A stretch of 64,000 nucleotides of DNA from assembly GCF_007971225.1 (NCBI RefSeq), contig NZ_CP042435.1, positions 2,173,501-2,237,500 of the forward strand. Direction: 5' to 3'. Position 1 is the first letter of the stretch. Each line of letters begins with the position of its first letter. The stretch is from Panacibacter ginsenosidivorans (lineage in GTDB: Bacteria > Bacteroidota > Bacteroidia > Chitinophagales > Chitinophagaceae). The notes under the pieces are model-generated. The model worked only from the letters and a program-made list of their open reading frames with translations. It was not told where the DNA came from and made no database searches. Positions 33,688-41,746 of this stretch are shown here, piece after piece. The translations under genes were made by a program, and so were the position numbers.

Positions 33688-34866
33688 ATGAATTACAAAC
33701 GACAACCAACATTTTTTTCCACTGCATTTTGTTTCTTTTTAGGGCTTTTAATAACAAAGACTTCAATTGCACAAATTCCCGGAGACAGTTCTGCGATCAA
33801 AAGCCAGGCAGATTCGGCCCTACTGAAACAAATTGAAGAGCAAATGCAAAGCAATAATCAACCTGTTACTGCTGCACAGCCACGTTCAAGTCTTTCATTT
33901 AACCCTGATATTGGTGTTATTGGTGATTTTGGAGCATCCTATTTCAGCAAAGGACCGAAGAACTTTGATCTTTATCTTAATGAAACCGAGGTCTCATTAC
34001 AAGCAGTAGTAGATCCTTATGCACGTGCGGATTTTTTTGTGTCTTTTGCAAGAGATCCTGTAACCGGTAAATATGGAGTAGAAATAGAAGAAGGATATTT
34101 AACCACACTTTCTTTGCCTGCACAATTACAATTGAAAGCAGGAAAATTCAGGGAAGCAGTGGGCAGAATAAATCCTACACACCCGCATGCACTTCCTTTT
34201 ATTGACCTGCCGAATGCTTATGTAAATTATTTTGGAGAAGGCGGATTGAATGATGAAGGGGTGTCTCTAAGTTGGCTGGTACCTAATAAAGCATTTTATC
34301 AGGAGTTGGTATTTCAAACTACAGCGGGTGCCTCAGAATCACCAAGTTTTATGCGCAGCGAGGGCAATCATTTTATATATCTTGGTCATCTTAAAAATTT
34401 CTTTACGCTTGATGATAATAATACACTTGAATTAGGGCTTACAGGCATTTCGGGCCCTAATGATTCTTCGCGTATAACCAATATGGCAGCAGCTGATTTA
34501 ACTTACAAGTGGAAGCCTGTTCAAATGAACACTTACCGCTCACTTACCTGGCAAAGTGAATTTTATTATAGTCATGCCAATTATACAGAGAACACTTCAA
34601 TGAGTTCATTTGGATTATATTCATTCCTGGAATACCAGATAGCAAAAAGATGGTTTTTAACCGGGCGCTATGATTATGCGCAAAAACCTTACAATAAATC
34701 GCTAAAGGAACAGGCATATTCATTGACGGCAGGCTGGTATGCCACTGAATTTTCAAAACTGGAGTTTGAAGGAAAAACAACAGATGATAATACTGAGGCG
34801 CGTTTTTACCAGGCGTGGCTGCGCTGGATTTTTGTAATTGGTGCACATGGAGCGCATCAATATTAG
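33688..34866 (+). CDS. Outer-membrane porin-like beta-barrel next to metal-uptake genes
   Basis: A 392-residue protein with signal peptide (MNYKRQPTFFSTAFCFFLGLLITKTSIAQ) and a short coiled-coil stretch (SALLKQIEEQMQSN), then a barrel rich in amphipathic strands (LNETEVSLQAVVDPYARADFFVSFAR, AQLQLKAGKFREAVGRINPTHPHALPF, RWFLTGRYDYAQKP). ATG at 33688 is preferred over an upstream start without signal features. The N-terminal coiled coil plus barrel resembles trimeric porins. Histidine-rich spots (THPHALP; AHGAHQY at the C-terminus) and the downstream ZnuA/ZnuB-like genes suggest that it admits zinc or manganese. Confidence 0.72.
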   Translation: MNYKRQPTFFSTAFCFFLGLLITKTSIAQIPGDSSAIKSQADSALLKQIEEQMQSNNQPVTAAQPRSSLSFNPDIGVIGDFGASYFSKGPKNFDLYLNETEVSLQAVVDPYARADFFVSFARDPVTGKYGVEIEEGYLTTLSLPAQLQLKAGKFREAVGRINPTHPHALPFIDLPNAYVNYFGEGGLNDEGVSLSWLVPNKAFYQELVFQTTAGASESPSFMRSEGNHFIYLGHLKNFFTLDDNNTLELGLTGISGPNDSSRITNMAAADLTYKWKPVQMNTYRSLTWQSEFYYSHANYTENTSMSSFGLYSFLEYQIAKRWFLTGRYDYAQKPYNKSLKEQAYSLTAGWYATEFSKLEFEGKTTDDNTEARFYQAWLRWIFVIGAHGAHQY

Positions 34867-34982
34867 TTGCTGAATTAAAAGAATAATTTTTATCACAAAT
34901 ACTGCAATAAATGTTGATGAGGTGTTTTGCAATTCGGTAGAATTTCAAAATTGGTTCGTGCTTCTGCTGTTTACAAATTTAT

Positions 34983-35040
34983 TGTACGAGAATTCGACGC
35001 AACGAAGATGACATGAAACGCTTTAGCTGGTATCAAAAAA
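34983..35040 (+). repeat. Intergenic palindromic repeat, single right arm, diverged type B (locus 16)
   Basis: The core GTACGAGAATTCGACGCAAC at 34984-35003 has three changes from type B, one creating GAATTC. The distal GAAGATGACATGAAA and end TTTAGCTGGT follow. It lies between the porin and znuA-like genes. Confidence 0.75.
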
Positions 35041-35079
35041 TATTTAACTCATGCTGCTTCTAACAAGTATAAAATTATA

Positions 35080-35988
35080 ATGATGAAAAAAAGATCAATT
35101 GTATTTACTTCTTTACTACTTCTTATTGTTTCAATTGCCAAAGCAGGCACAGTTAAAGTTGTAACTACTACAACGGATATGCAAAGCATTGCGCAATTAA
35201 TTGGTGGCGATAAAGTTTCCGTTTCATCTATTGCAACCGGTTACCAGAACCCTCACTTCGTAGATCCGAAACCAAGTTATATTATCAGTTTAACGCATGC
35301 TGATTTGTTTGTAACAGTTGGATTAGATCTTGAAACAGGCTGGTCGCCGCAATTGCTTTCCAGCTCAAGAAATACAAAGATTCAAAAAGGATCTGCAGGA
35401 TATGTGGATGCCTCTGAAGGTGTAAGTTTAGTACAGGTTCCTACTTCTGCAAACAGAGGTGAGGGTGACATTCATATTTTTGGTAACCCACATTACTGGC
35501 TCGATCCTTTGAATGGAAAAATAATTGCAAGAAATATTGCAAACGGATTGGAAAGAGTTGATCCATCCAATAAGGCAACTTACGAAAACAACCTTCAGGC
35601 TTTCAATAATAATATTGATGCCAAAATGAAAGACTGGCAGGCTAAGATGGCGCCTTTCAAAGGATCAAAGATCATTGCATATCATAATGAGTGGGTTTAT
35701 TTCGAAACCCGCTTCGGTTTAAAGATCGTTGATTTTATGGAACCGAAGCCTGGCATTCCTCCTACACCATCACAGTTAGTGAAAGTGATCAATGAAGTAA
35801 AAGCAAATAATATCAAGGTCATTATCTCATCGCCTTATTTTACCACTTCATCATCAGATGTTGTTTCAAAACAAACAGGTGTAAAAGAATTAACGATTGC
35901 AACTTCAACTGGTGCATTTCCTGCCATAAAGAGTTATTTCGACCTATTTGATTACGACATAAACCAATTAATTGCCGTACTGAAATAA
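35080..35988 (+). CDS. Metal (zinc/manganese) ABC transporter substrate-binding protein, ZnuA/TroA-like
   Basis: A 302-residue periplasmic protein with signal peptide (KKRSIVFTSLLLLIVSIAKAG). The cluster A-I metal-binding fold shows in VVTTTTDMQSIAQLIGGDKV, GYQNPHFVDPKPS (His59), FGNPHYWLDPLNG (His138) and IIAYHNEWVYFETRFGL (His202). The fourth ligand, normally Asp or Glu in the C-terminal lobe, is not evident: the segments read VIISSPYFTTSS and IATSTGAFPAIKSYFDLF. There is no His-rich loop. Followed by the permease gene after 33 bases. Confidence 0.86.
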   Translation: MMKKRSIVFTSLLLLIVSIAKAGTVKVVTTTTDMQSIAQLIGGDKVSVSSIATGYQNPHFVDPKPSYIISLTHADLFVTVGLDLETGWSPQLLSSSRNTKIQKGSAGYVDASEGVSLVQVPTSANRGEGDIHIFGNPHYWLDPLNGKIIARNIANGLERVDPSNKATYENNLQAFNNNIDAKMKDWQAKMAPFKGSKIIAYHNEWVYFETRFGLKIVDFMEPKPGIPPTPSQLVKVINEVKANNIKVIISSPYFTTSSSDVVSKQTGVKELTIATSTGAFPAIKSYFDLFDYDINQLIAVLK

Positions 35989-36021
35989 TAGATATTTTTA
36001 TAAAATTAAATTGTCGTGATC

Positions 36022-36852
36022 ATGTTTGAAATGTTTCAATTGCCGTTTATGGTGCAGGCTTTTACAGCGGCTGTTATTACAGGAGTCTTACTGTCTTTTC
36101 TTGGTGTTCATGTTGTAGGGAGAGGAATTGTTTTTGTTGATCTTGCACTTGGACAAATCTCGTCGTTAGGTGTTGCGTTTGCTGCTTATATTGGAACAGG
36201 TCTTACTACTATTCCGCTTGTTTTTACACTGGTTGGCGCATTGCTTATGTCATTTATTAATATCCGCGATAAACGTCTTAAACAGGAAGCTATCATTGGA
36301 ATATTATATGCTTTTGCATCGGCTGTTACAGTATTACTTATTTCAAAAACAGCACATGGCGATTCGGATATACAGGAAGTATTGTTTGGAAACATTTTAT
36401 CAGTAAGCTGGGAACAAATCTCATCAATAGGTATTGTGTTCGGCGCTATTGGACTAATGCATTTAATTTTTTTCAGGAAATTTTTTACGTTAACAGAATC
36501 ATTCGAGAATGGCGAGAACCACCTGGTAGGCATCTTCAATATCTGGAATTTTCTTTTTTATATCTCAATCGGTTTAGCAATTGTATTTGCAGTAAAGATC
36601 AATGGCGTAATCCCGGTTTTTTCTTTTCTTATTATTCCTGCCGTATCTGCAATCATGCTTACAAAAAATAAAATTGCAGTTATTATTATTGCATTTATCA
36701 TCAGTATTCTTGCAGGTTTCTTCGGTCTAAACTTTTCATTTCATTACGATTTTCCCGCAGGCTCATCTATTGTAACGGTGCTGGGATTGATTTTTATTGT
36801 TGCTGCTTTATATAATATCATAAAAGGTGTTGCGCTAAAAAGAAGTCATTGA
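36022..36852 (+). CDS. Metal ABC transporter permease, ABC-3 family (ZnuB/TroC-like)
   Basis: A 276-residue inner-membrane permease with eight or so segments. VITGVLLSFLGVHVVGRGIVFVDLALGQISSLGVAFA is the ABC-3 opening (usually ...SFxGxxVVxRxxSFxGxAxxH), and VIPVFSFLIIPAVSAIMLTKN is typical of the C-terminal half. ATG at 36022 is chosen over GTG at 36016. No ATPase gene accompanies it within the window, so the energising subunit must be encoded elsewhere. Confidence 0.85.
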   Translation: MFEMFQLPFMVQAFTAAVITGVLLSFLGVHVVGRGIVFVDLALGQISSLGVAFAAYIGTGLTTIPLVFTLVGALLMSFINIRDKRLKQEAIIGILYAFASAVTVLLISKTAHGDSDIQEVLFGNILSVSWEQISSIGIVFGAIGLMHLIFFRKFFTLTESFENGENHLVGIFNIWNFLFYISIGLAIVFAVKINGVIPVFSFLIIPAVSAIMLTKNKIAVIIIAFIISILAGFFGLNFSFHYDFPAGSSIVTVLGLIFIVAALYNIIKGVALKRSH

Positions 36853-36865
36853 AAATTACCTTTTT

Positions 36866-37038
36866 TACCAGCTTTTATCTATAGTGGCATCACCTGTTGT
36901 GTCACTCACTTGTACGTTCTTAACTTTATTCAGCATATTAAATACATTTTCTAAATAGAGTCTAGCTCCAGCTTAATAGCATTACTAGCCGATAAAGTGA
37001 GTGACACAACAACCGATGCTATGAAATGCTGCGGCAGG
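36866..37038. repeat. Intergenic palindromic repeat, close left/right pair, A/A (locus 17)
   Basis: Left core GTTGTGTCACTCACTTGTAC at 36896-36915, preceded by GTGGCATCACCT; right core GATAAAGTGAGTGACACAAC at 36991-37010, followed by AACCGATGCTATGAA. The only close pair with type A on both sides; it lies between convergent genes. Confidence 0.87.
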
Positions 37039-37047
37039 CAAAAAAAA

Positions 37048-37815
37048 TTACCCCAACTCTCCTGCCCTGTGCAGATCAATGAGACAAGCAGTAAGATTAA
37101 ATACAAAATGAAATATTATACCATACCAGATGGTGTTGTATTTTCTACGTAGTGAACCGATGAGAATACCAAAAGGAACAAGCCATACCAACGAAAAGAA
37201 ATTAAGATGTATAGCAGCAAATATGAAACCTGTGATCATCACCACCATACGCTCATCAAGAAAAGAGTTAAAGTAATTGTACAGGACACCACGGAAAGCA
37301 ATTTCTTCAAATAACGCAGGCATTAACGCAATGGAATAGATCATTACAAGTATGGGCGCCTGGTAAATTTTGTAGGGTTCAAAAAGGCTGGTATCTATAC
37401 GGAACACGGAAATATTGATCTGGTTAATAGAAATATTTATAACAGTGGAAAAGACTATTGCTACGGCAATTACAACAATCAGTATAAAAGGATCGAAATT
37501 ATTGAACTTTAGCACTGGCTTTATGGTCTTGCGGTTTATCCACGCAAAATAAATAGTAACTAAGGCCAGGAAAATCTCTACAAAAAACAATGTATCATAA
37601 GAAGTAAACCAATTGGTGAATTTAACGGCAAGACAAACGAAAAGGTAGATCGTATAAAAAATAAATGCAGATCTTAAATACCTGTTGTTGAAAACATCTA
37701 TTTGTTCAGCATCTGAACCAAGATATGCCCCACAGTTATGGCAAAAGCGATGAAAGCCTTTTACCTTACTATCGCAATCGTTGCAATAATAAATATCGTC
37801 TTCGTGCTGTTCCAT
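37048..37815 (-). CDS. CPBP-family intramembrane protease with N-terminal zinc ribbon
   Basis: A 255-residue protein. Residues 9-34 hold a zinc ribbon (YYCNDCDSKVKGFHRFCHNCG: two CxxC pairs). About seven membrane segments follow, with the CPBP/CAAX protease motifs ALFEEIAFRGVLYNYF (EExxxR), FAAIHLNFFS and WYGIIFHFVFNL. Such proteases cut within membranes; in bacteria many serve as immunity or processing proteins. Its ATG shares a base with the stop of the next zinc-ribbon membrane protein, so the two are coupled and may act together. Confidence 0.87.
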   Translation of the reverse strand: MEQHEDDIYYCNDCDSKVKGFHRFCHNCGAYLGSDAEQIDVFNNRYLRSAFIFYTIYLFVCLAVKFTNWFTSYDTLFFVEIFLALVTIYFAWINRKTIKPVLKFNNFDPFILIVVIAVAIVFSTVINISINQINISVFRIDTSLFEPYKIYQAPILVMIYSIALMPALFEEIAFRGVLYNYFNSFLDERMVVMITGFIFAAIHLNFFSLVWLVPFGILIGSLRRKYNTIWYGIIFHFVFNLTACLIDLHRAGELG

Positions 37816-38423
37816 TAATTTACCTGCATTTCTTCATTAATTAAATCTGCTTTATAAGCGCCCTGTACACCCCGTAACAAAAAAAATAATATTGCAAAGC
37901 TTCCTGCAATGGTGTAAACACCCCGCACAGAAGTAAATGTATTCGTGAACTCACCGAATACGGCAATGGTAGTGAACGTAAGTATGATAACAAATGCTGT
38001 AAGCAAAGCTGTGAAAGGCTTTGATAAGCTCCAGCGTGCAAGTAACAGAAATAAAACAGCGCTGGCTAAAGCTATAATTGCGATAAGAAAGCGGTTACTT
38101 AATCTGCCAAACATAAAACCAATACATGCAGTTATAAGAAGTGCTGATAACGAATATAAAAACACACGGGCTATCTGTATAAATAAGAGATTTTTCTTCA
38201 GCATTTCTTTGCGTTGCTTTAACCGAAACTGGTAAAGCAACTGCATATCTCCTTTATGAAGAGGATAGCCACAATTAGTGCAAAAATTATTACCGGTCTC
38301 ATTAATATATAAACACCTGCTGCAGTTTTGATTTGGCGTTTCGCCAAATTTTACCTGCGGCAGGTGTTTATAAGCCTGTGCTATTTTTTGAGGATCAATA
38401 TTATTTATTGGGCTGTGTTCCAT
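37815..38423 (-). CDS. Zinc-ribbon membrane protein of unknown function
   Basis: A 202-residue protein with a zinc ribbon at residues 34-54 (NCSRCLYINETGNNFCTNCGYPL) and four membrane segments afterwards. No enzyme motif is visible. Its TAA overlaps the ATG of the CPBP protease gene (TAATG). The two proteins share the plan of a cytosolic zinc ribbon followed by membrane helices, suggesting a functional pair, perhaps substrate recruitment. Function is unknown. Confidence 0.75.
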   Translation of the reverse strand: MEHSPINNIDPQKIAQAYKHLPQVKFGETPNQNCSRCLYINETGNNFCTNCGYPLHKGDMQLLYQFRLKQRKEMLKKNLLFIQIARVFLYSLSALLITACIGFMFGRLSNRFLIAIIALASAVLFLLLARWSLSKPFTALLTAFVIILTFTTIAVFGEFTNTFTSVRGVYTIAGSFAILFFLLRGVQGAYKADLINEEMQVN

Positions 38424-38440
38424 TTACTGCAACATACTGA

Positions 38441-38470
38441 AAAACCTTCAAAATATATTGAGAAGGTTTT
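38441..38470 (-). terminator. Terminator after the M28 peptidase gene
   Basis: AAAACCTTC (38441-38449) and GAAGGTTTT (38462-38470) form a nine-base stem with a 12-base loop, 11 bases beyond the peptidase stop on the minus strand. Confidence 0.6.
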
Positions 38471-38480
38471 ATGCAGTTGC

Positions 38481-39998
38481 TTACTTTAATGGTATATCGC
38501 GTTTAAGCATTTCATCGCGGCTGGCCATGGCCCATGCTGTATAAAAAACAAGCTTTACACGTTTGGCCATAAGATCGAAATTGATTTTGTCAACCGTATC
38601 TGTTGGCTGATGGTAATCTGCATGTGTGCCATTAAAATAAAAGATAACGGGCACGCCATTTTTTGCAAAATTGTAATGGTCTGAACGGTAATAAAAACGA
38701 TTGGGATCCTTGGGATCATTATACTTCCTGTCTAATTCAAGCTTTGCAAATTTGTTATTGATACTATCACTGATCTTAAAAAGATCACTGCTGAGTTTAT
38801 CTTCACCAATAGTATAAACATAATTCAAAGAGTCTCCATATTTTCTATCAGGGTCTATACGGCCCACCATATCAATATTCAGGTCAACGGTGGTTTTATT
38901 CAACGGATAAACAGGATGCGATGTGTAATACTCAGAACCCCATAAACCTTTTTCTTCACCTGATACAGTCATGAAGACAATTGTTCTTCTTGGTGCATAG
39001 CCTTTTTGTTTTGCTTTGGCAAATGTTTCTGCAATTTCCAATACACTCGTTGTTCCGGAACCATCATCATCTGCACCATAATAAATTACAGAATCTCTTT
39101 TTCCAAGATGATCATAATGACCCGTTACAAAAACATACTCATCTTTTTTATCTGTACCAGGCAATACTCCCAATACATTTGTGCTTTGCAAATTATTGGT
39201 AACAGTTGTGGCAGACAAAGCAACTGAAGCATTAAAACCAGCAGCAGCTATATTTTTCAGATCGGCAAATGATTGTAATGATCTGCCCAATAAAGTAGAC
39301 GCTACATTATAAGAAACATATACCATTGGAATATTTGTACTTTGATTTTTCTTTAGGTACATATTGCTTTTTACCGGAGTTGCTTTCTTCGGAAAATCTT
39401 TTGTAACAACTATCAAACCCTTTGCACCATTGGCTTTGGCTTGTACCATTTTAACATATACAGATGCAGGGTTACGAAAACTATACTGCACAGCACCTGC
39501 AGGTTTATCGGCATCTTCGGCTTTTCCTTCCGCAACAATTACCCATTTATCTTTTACATCAATACTTTTAAAATCATTTCTTGTTGAATCTACAATACCA
39601 AAAGAAATAAACACCACACTATCCGTATTCCAATTACCGGTATTCATAGAAAATGGACTAAGTGCATATTCTTTAAACGGCTCAAAACTTTTTCCATTCA
39701 CAGCGAAGGAAGATGAAGTCACAGAATCCTGCAATACCGGAAACTGCATTTGATAACTATCACCATTGCCAGTTTGCAGACCAAGTTGTTTAAAATAATT
39801 CTCTATGTAAGCGGCTGCTTTCCTTTGCCCCGCTGTCGCAGTTTCGCGGCCTTCCATTTCTGCGCTTGCAATTACAGAGAGCTTTGCTTTCAAATCTTTT
39901 GCAGTAATAGTTCCGGCTACTTTTTGTAATTTCCTTGTGCTTTGTGCATAGGTTATTGTAGTGCTGAGCAAAGCAGCAGCAATAAAGAATTTCCTCAT
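38481..39998 (-). CDS. Secreted M28 family metallopeptidase with PA domain
   Basis: A 505-residue exported zinc aminopeptidase. The signal peptide is MRKFFIAAALLSTTITYA. A PA domain (about 145-250, AKANGAKGLIVVTKD) is inserted ahead of the catalytic part. The di-zinc site is complete: VTGHYDHLG (His), YYGADDDGSGT (Asp), VSGEEKGLWGS (Glu pair), NIDMVGR (Asp) and YRSDHYNFAKNGVPVIFY (His). It should trim amino acids from peptides in the periplasm or outside the cell. Confidence 0.92.
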   Translation of the reverse strand: MRKFFIAAALLSTTITYAQSTRKLQKVAGTITAKDLKAKLSVIASAEMEGRETATAGQRKAAAYIENYFKQLGLQTGNGDSYQMQFPVLQDSVTSSSFAVNGKSFEPFKEYALSPFSMNTGNWNTDSVVFISFGIVDSTRNDFKSIDVKDKWVIVAEGKAEDADKPAGAVQYSFRNPASVYVKMVQAKANGAKGLIVVTKDFPKKATPVKSNMYLKKNQSTNIPMVYVSYNVASTLLGRSLQSFADLKNIAAAGFNASVALSATTVTNNLQSTNVLGVLPGTDKKDEYVFVTGHYDHLGKRDSVIYYGADDDGSGTTSVLEIAETFAKAKQKGYAPRRTIVFMTVSGEEKGLWGSEYYTSHPVYPLNKTTVDLNIDMVGRIDPDRKYGDSLNYVYTIGEDKLSSDLFKISDSINNKFAKLELDRKYNDPKDPNRFYYRSDHYNFAKNGVPVIFYFNGTHADYHQPTDTVDKINFDLMAKRVKLVFYTAWAMASRDEMLKRDIPLK

Positions 39999-40025
39999 GT
40001 GTTTATTTTAAATGTTGACTATAAA

Positions 40026-40082
40026 TTTTTTGAACCAGGCTAAAGGGCCTGCAGCACCGCCTGTTGCGTCGCACTCTTGTGC
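40026..40082 (-). repeat. Intergenic palindromic repeat, single left arm, type B (locus 18)
   Basis: Outer end TTTTTGAACCAGGCT; core GTTGCGTCGCACTCTTGTGC at 40063-40082. It lies between the peptidase and rpiB and faces locus 19 across rpiB. The reverse reading gives the false peptide AQECDATGG. Confidence 0.84.
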
Positions 40083-40182
40083 TTTTAGCCAAAAATTCAG
40101 CAAGACTAAAAGCCCGAAAGAAAATAAAACTAAAAACAAAATACTTTCTTGCTTTACCGGCTCACTGTCTTTCTTACCAGCA

Positions 40183-40638
40183 TTACATACAAGCCATCTT
40201 CTCCACACGTCTTCCATGACGGCCACCTTCAAATGCAGTGGTCATAAAAGTTTCGATCATATCTGTTGCAAGTGGCAGTGCAACAAACCTTGCAGGAATG
40301 CAAATCATGTTTGCATCATTATGAAGGCGTATCAGTTTTGCTACTTCATTTTGCCAGCAAATGCCTGCACGTATATGTTGGCGTTTATTGGCTGTCATTG
40401 CCACTCCGTTTGCAGACCCGCATATCAAAATACCAAAGGCAGCTTCGCCACTTTCTACAAATGATGCGGTTGGGTGCGCAAAATCAGGAAAGTCTACAGA
40501 ATCCGGGGAGCTGGTGCCAAAATCTTTTACCACAAGCTTTTTTTCATTTAACCATTTTTTGATGGCTTCTTTATATTCAAAGCCAGCATGATCGCAACCG
40601 ATGGCAACAGGCCTGGAGAGATCGAACATGTTTTCCAT
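40183..40638 (-). CDS. rpiB: Ribose-5-phosphate isomerase B
   Basis: A 151-residue RpiB/LacAB-type isomerase that interconverts ribose 5-phosphate and ribulose 5-phosphate. Family marks: AIGCDHAGFEYKEAI at the start, VKDFGTSSPDSVDFPDFAH, the catalytic Cys in GILICGSANGVAMTANK and GIRA-like RAGICWQNEVAKLIRLHNDANMICIPARF. The usual GSGIG reads GSANG. The protein may start at the first ATG or at Met4. It is bracketed by inverted repeat arms 18 and 19. Confidence 0.92.
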   Translation of the reverse strand: MENMFDLSRPVAIGCDHAGFEYKEAIKKWLNEKKLVVKDFGTSSPDSVDFPDFAHPTASFVESGEAAFGILICGSANGVAMTANKRQHIRAGICWQNEVAKLIRLHNDANMICIPARFVALPLATDMIETFMTTAFEGGRHGRRVEKMACM

Positions 40639-40716
40639 ATAAGAAACTTATAATAATGTTTATTGGATAAAAGAGATTTTAAAAATAAACAACCTTTGTA
40701 AAGCAATGATCAGAAC

Positions 40717-40765
40717 GTACAAGTGAGTGACACAACAGGCGATGCCATTTGCACTGCAGCCTGCC
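40717..40765 (+). repeat. Intergenic palindromic repeat, single right arm, type A (locus 19)
   Basis: Exact core GTACAAGTGAGTGACACAAC at 40717-40736 with distal AGGCGATGCCATTTG and end CAGCCTG. It lies between rpiB and tatC. Confidence 0.86.
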
Positions 40766-40776
40766 ATCAAAATGTA

Positions 40777-41634
40777 TTAACTCCACTCTTCCATCTCACG
40801 CTTTTGATCGGCTTTATATGCTCTGCCTGATACAAACACACCTAATTCGTATAATCCAAAAAGAGGTATGAATACTATTGTCTGGCTTATCCAGTCTGGG
40901 CTTGGCGTAATTACCGCTGCAACAATAAGTATAACGATGATAGCATACTTTCTTGACCGTTTTAAAAAGGACGGAGTAATGAGACCAATCTTGGTTAATG
41001 CAAATGCTAATACAGGTAATTCGAATGCAATACCGCATCCTAAAATAAGGTTGGTAAGATTATCAAGATAATCGTTGATAGTTGGTTTTACCTGTACAAG
41101 ATTTTGTGCACTTATCTGGAAGTTGGTAAGAAAATTAAAAGTAAAAGGTCCGAGAATAAAATAGCCAAAAGCCGCACCCAGAAAGAAAAAGAAAGAAACG
41201 AACGCAATAATAAAGCGTGTATTTTTTAATTCACTTGGTTTTAAAGCCGGCTTTACAAATCTCCAGAATTCCCAAAAAATATAAGGGAATGCGCCAATAA
41301 AACCGCCCACAAAAGCAATGCTGAAACTGCTAAAGAACTGACCGCCAAATGTGGTAGTCTGCATGTTCACATCAATAGGTTTAAGGCAAAGCGCATCGCC
41401 CAGGTGCAGCCAGTTACTGAAATCGCAGAGGGCTTTATAACTTACAAAGTGTGGATTTACAGGACCTGCAATTATATTATCGAATACCCATTGAATATTG
41501 AGGAAGATAATGACGGCTAATATCAATATGGCAATAACGCTTCGAATAATATGCCAGCGTAATTCCTCGAGATGGTCTATAAAAGACATTTCTGCTTTGC
41601 CTTTGCTTCTGCGTTCAAAAAATCCACTTGCCAT
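40777..41634 (-). CDS. tatC: Twin-arginine translocase subunit TatC
   Basis: A 285-residue integral membrane protein with six segments, the receptor for twin-arginine signal peptides. MSFIDHLEELRWHIIRSVIAI is the TatC signature near the N-terminus, and the conserved FxF/Y-x-ExxxFxKPAL-type stretch reads YIFWEFWRFVKPALKPSEL. A likely client in this window is the molybdenum hydroxylase large subunit at 53756-55924, with SRRNF near its start. No tatA/B gene is adjacent. Confidence 0.93.
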   Translation of the reverse strand: MASGFFERRSKGKAEMSFIDHLEELRWHIIRSVIAILILAVIIFLNIQWVFDNIIAGPVNPHFVSYKALCDFSNWLHLGDALCLKPIDVNMQTTTFGGQFFSSFSIAFVGGFIGAFPYIFWEFWRFVKPALKPSELKNTRFIIAFVSFFFFLGAAFGYFILGPFTFNFLTNFQISAQNLVQVKPTINDYLDNLTNLILGCGIAFELPVLAFALTKIGLITPSFLKRSRKYAIIVILIVAAVITPSPDWISQTIVFIPLFGLYELGVFVSGRAYKADQKREMEEWS

Positions 41635-41659
41635 TGGTTGATTGCTTATTTTGAGTTGG

Positions 41660-41667
41660 CAAAGGTA
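41660..41667 (-). promoter_or_regulatory. Bacteroidota -7 box TACCTTTG upstream of tatC
   Basis: On the minus strand TACCTTTG lies 25 bases before the tatC ATG, within CAGCCTTTACCTTTGCC. A good match to TAnnTTTG. Confidence 0.5.
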
Positions 41668-41746
41668 AAGGCTGCTTTGCTAATGTGCTAATTTGAAAAT
41701 TTTAAAATGTATGGCCGGTTGAAATTTTTCAGCAATGAAACGTTAA

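Noticed and set aside
40008-40232. Minus-strand frame of 74 codons after rpiB
   Set aside because: Its middle is the translated repeat arm (AQECDATGG) and it overlaps rpiB; not a gene.
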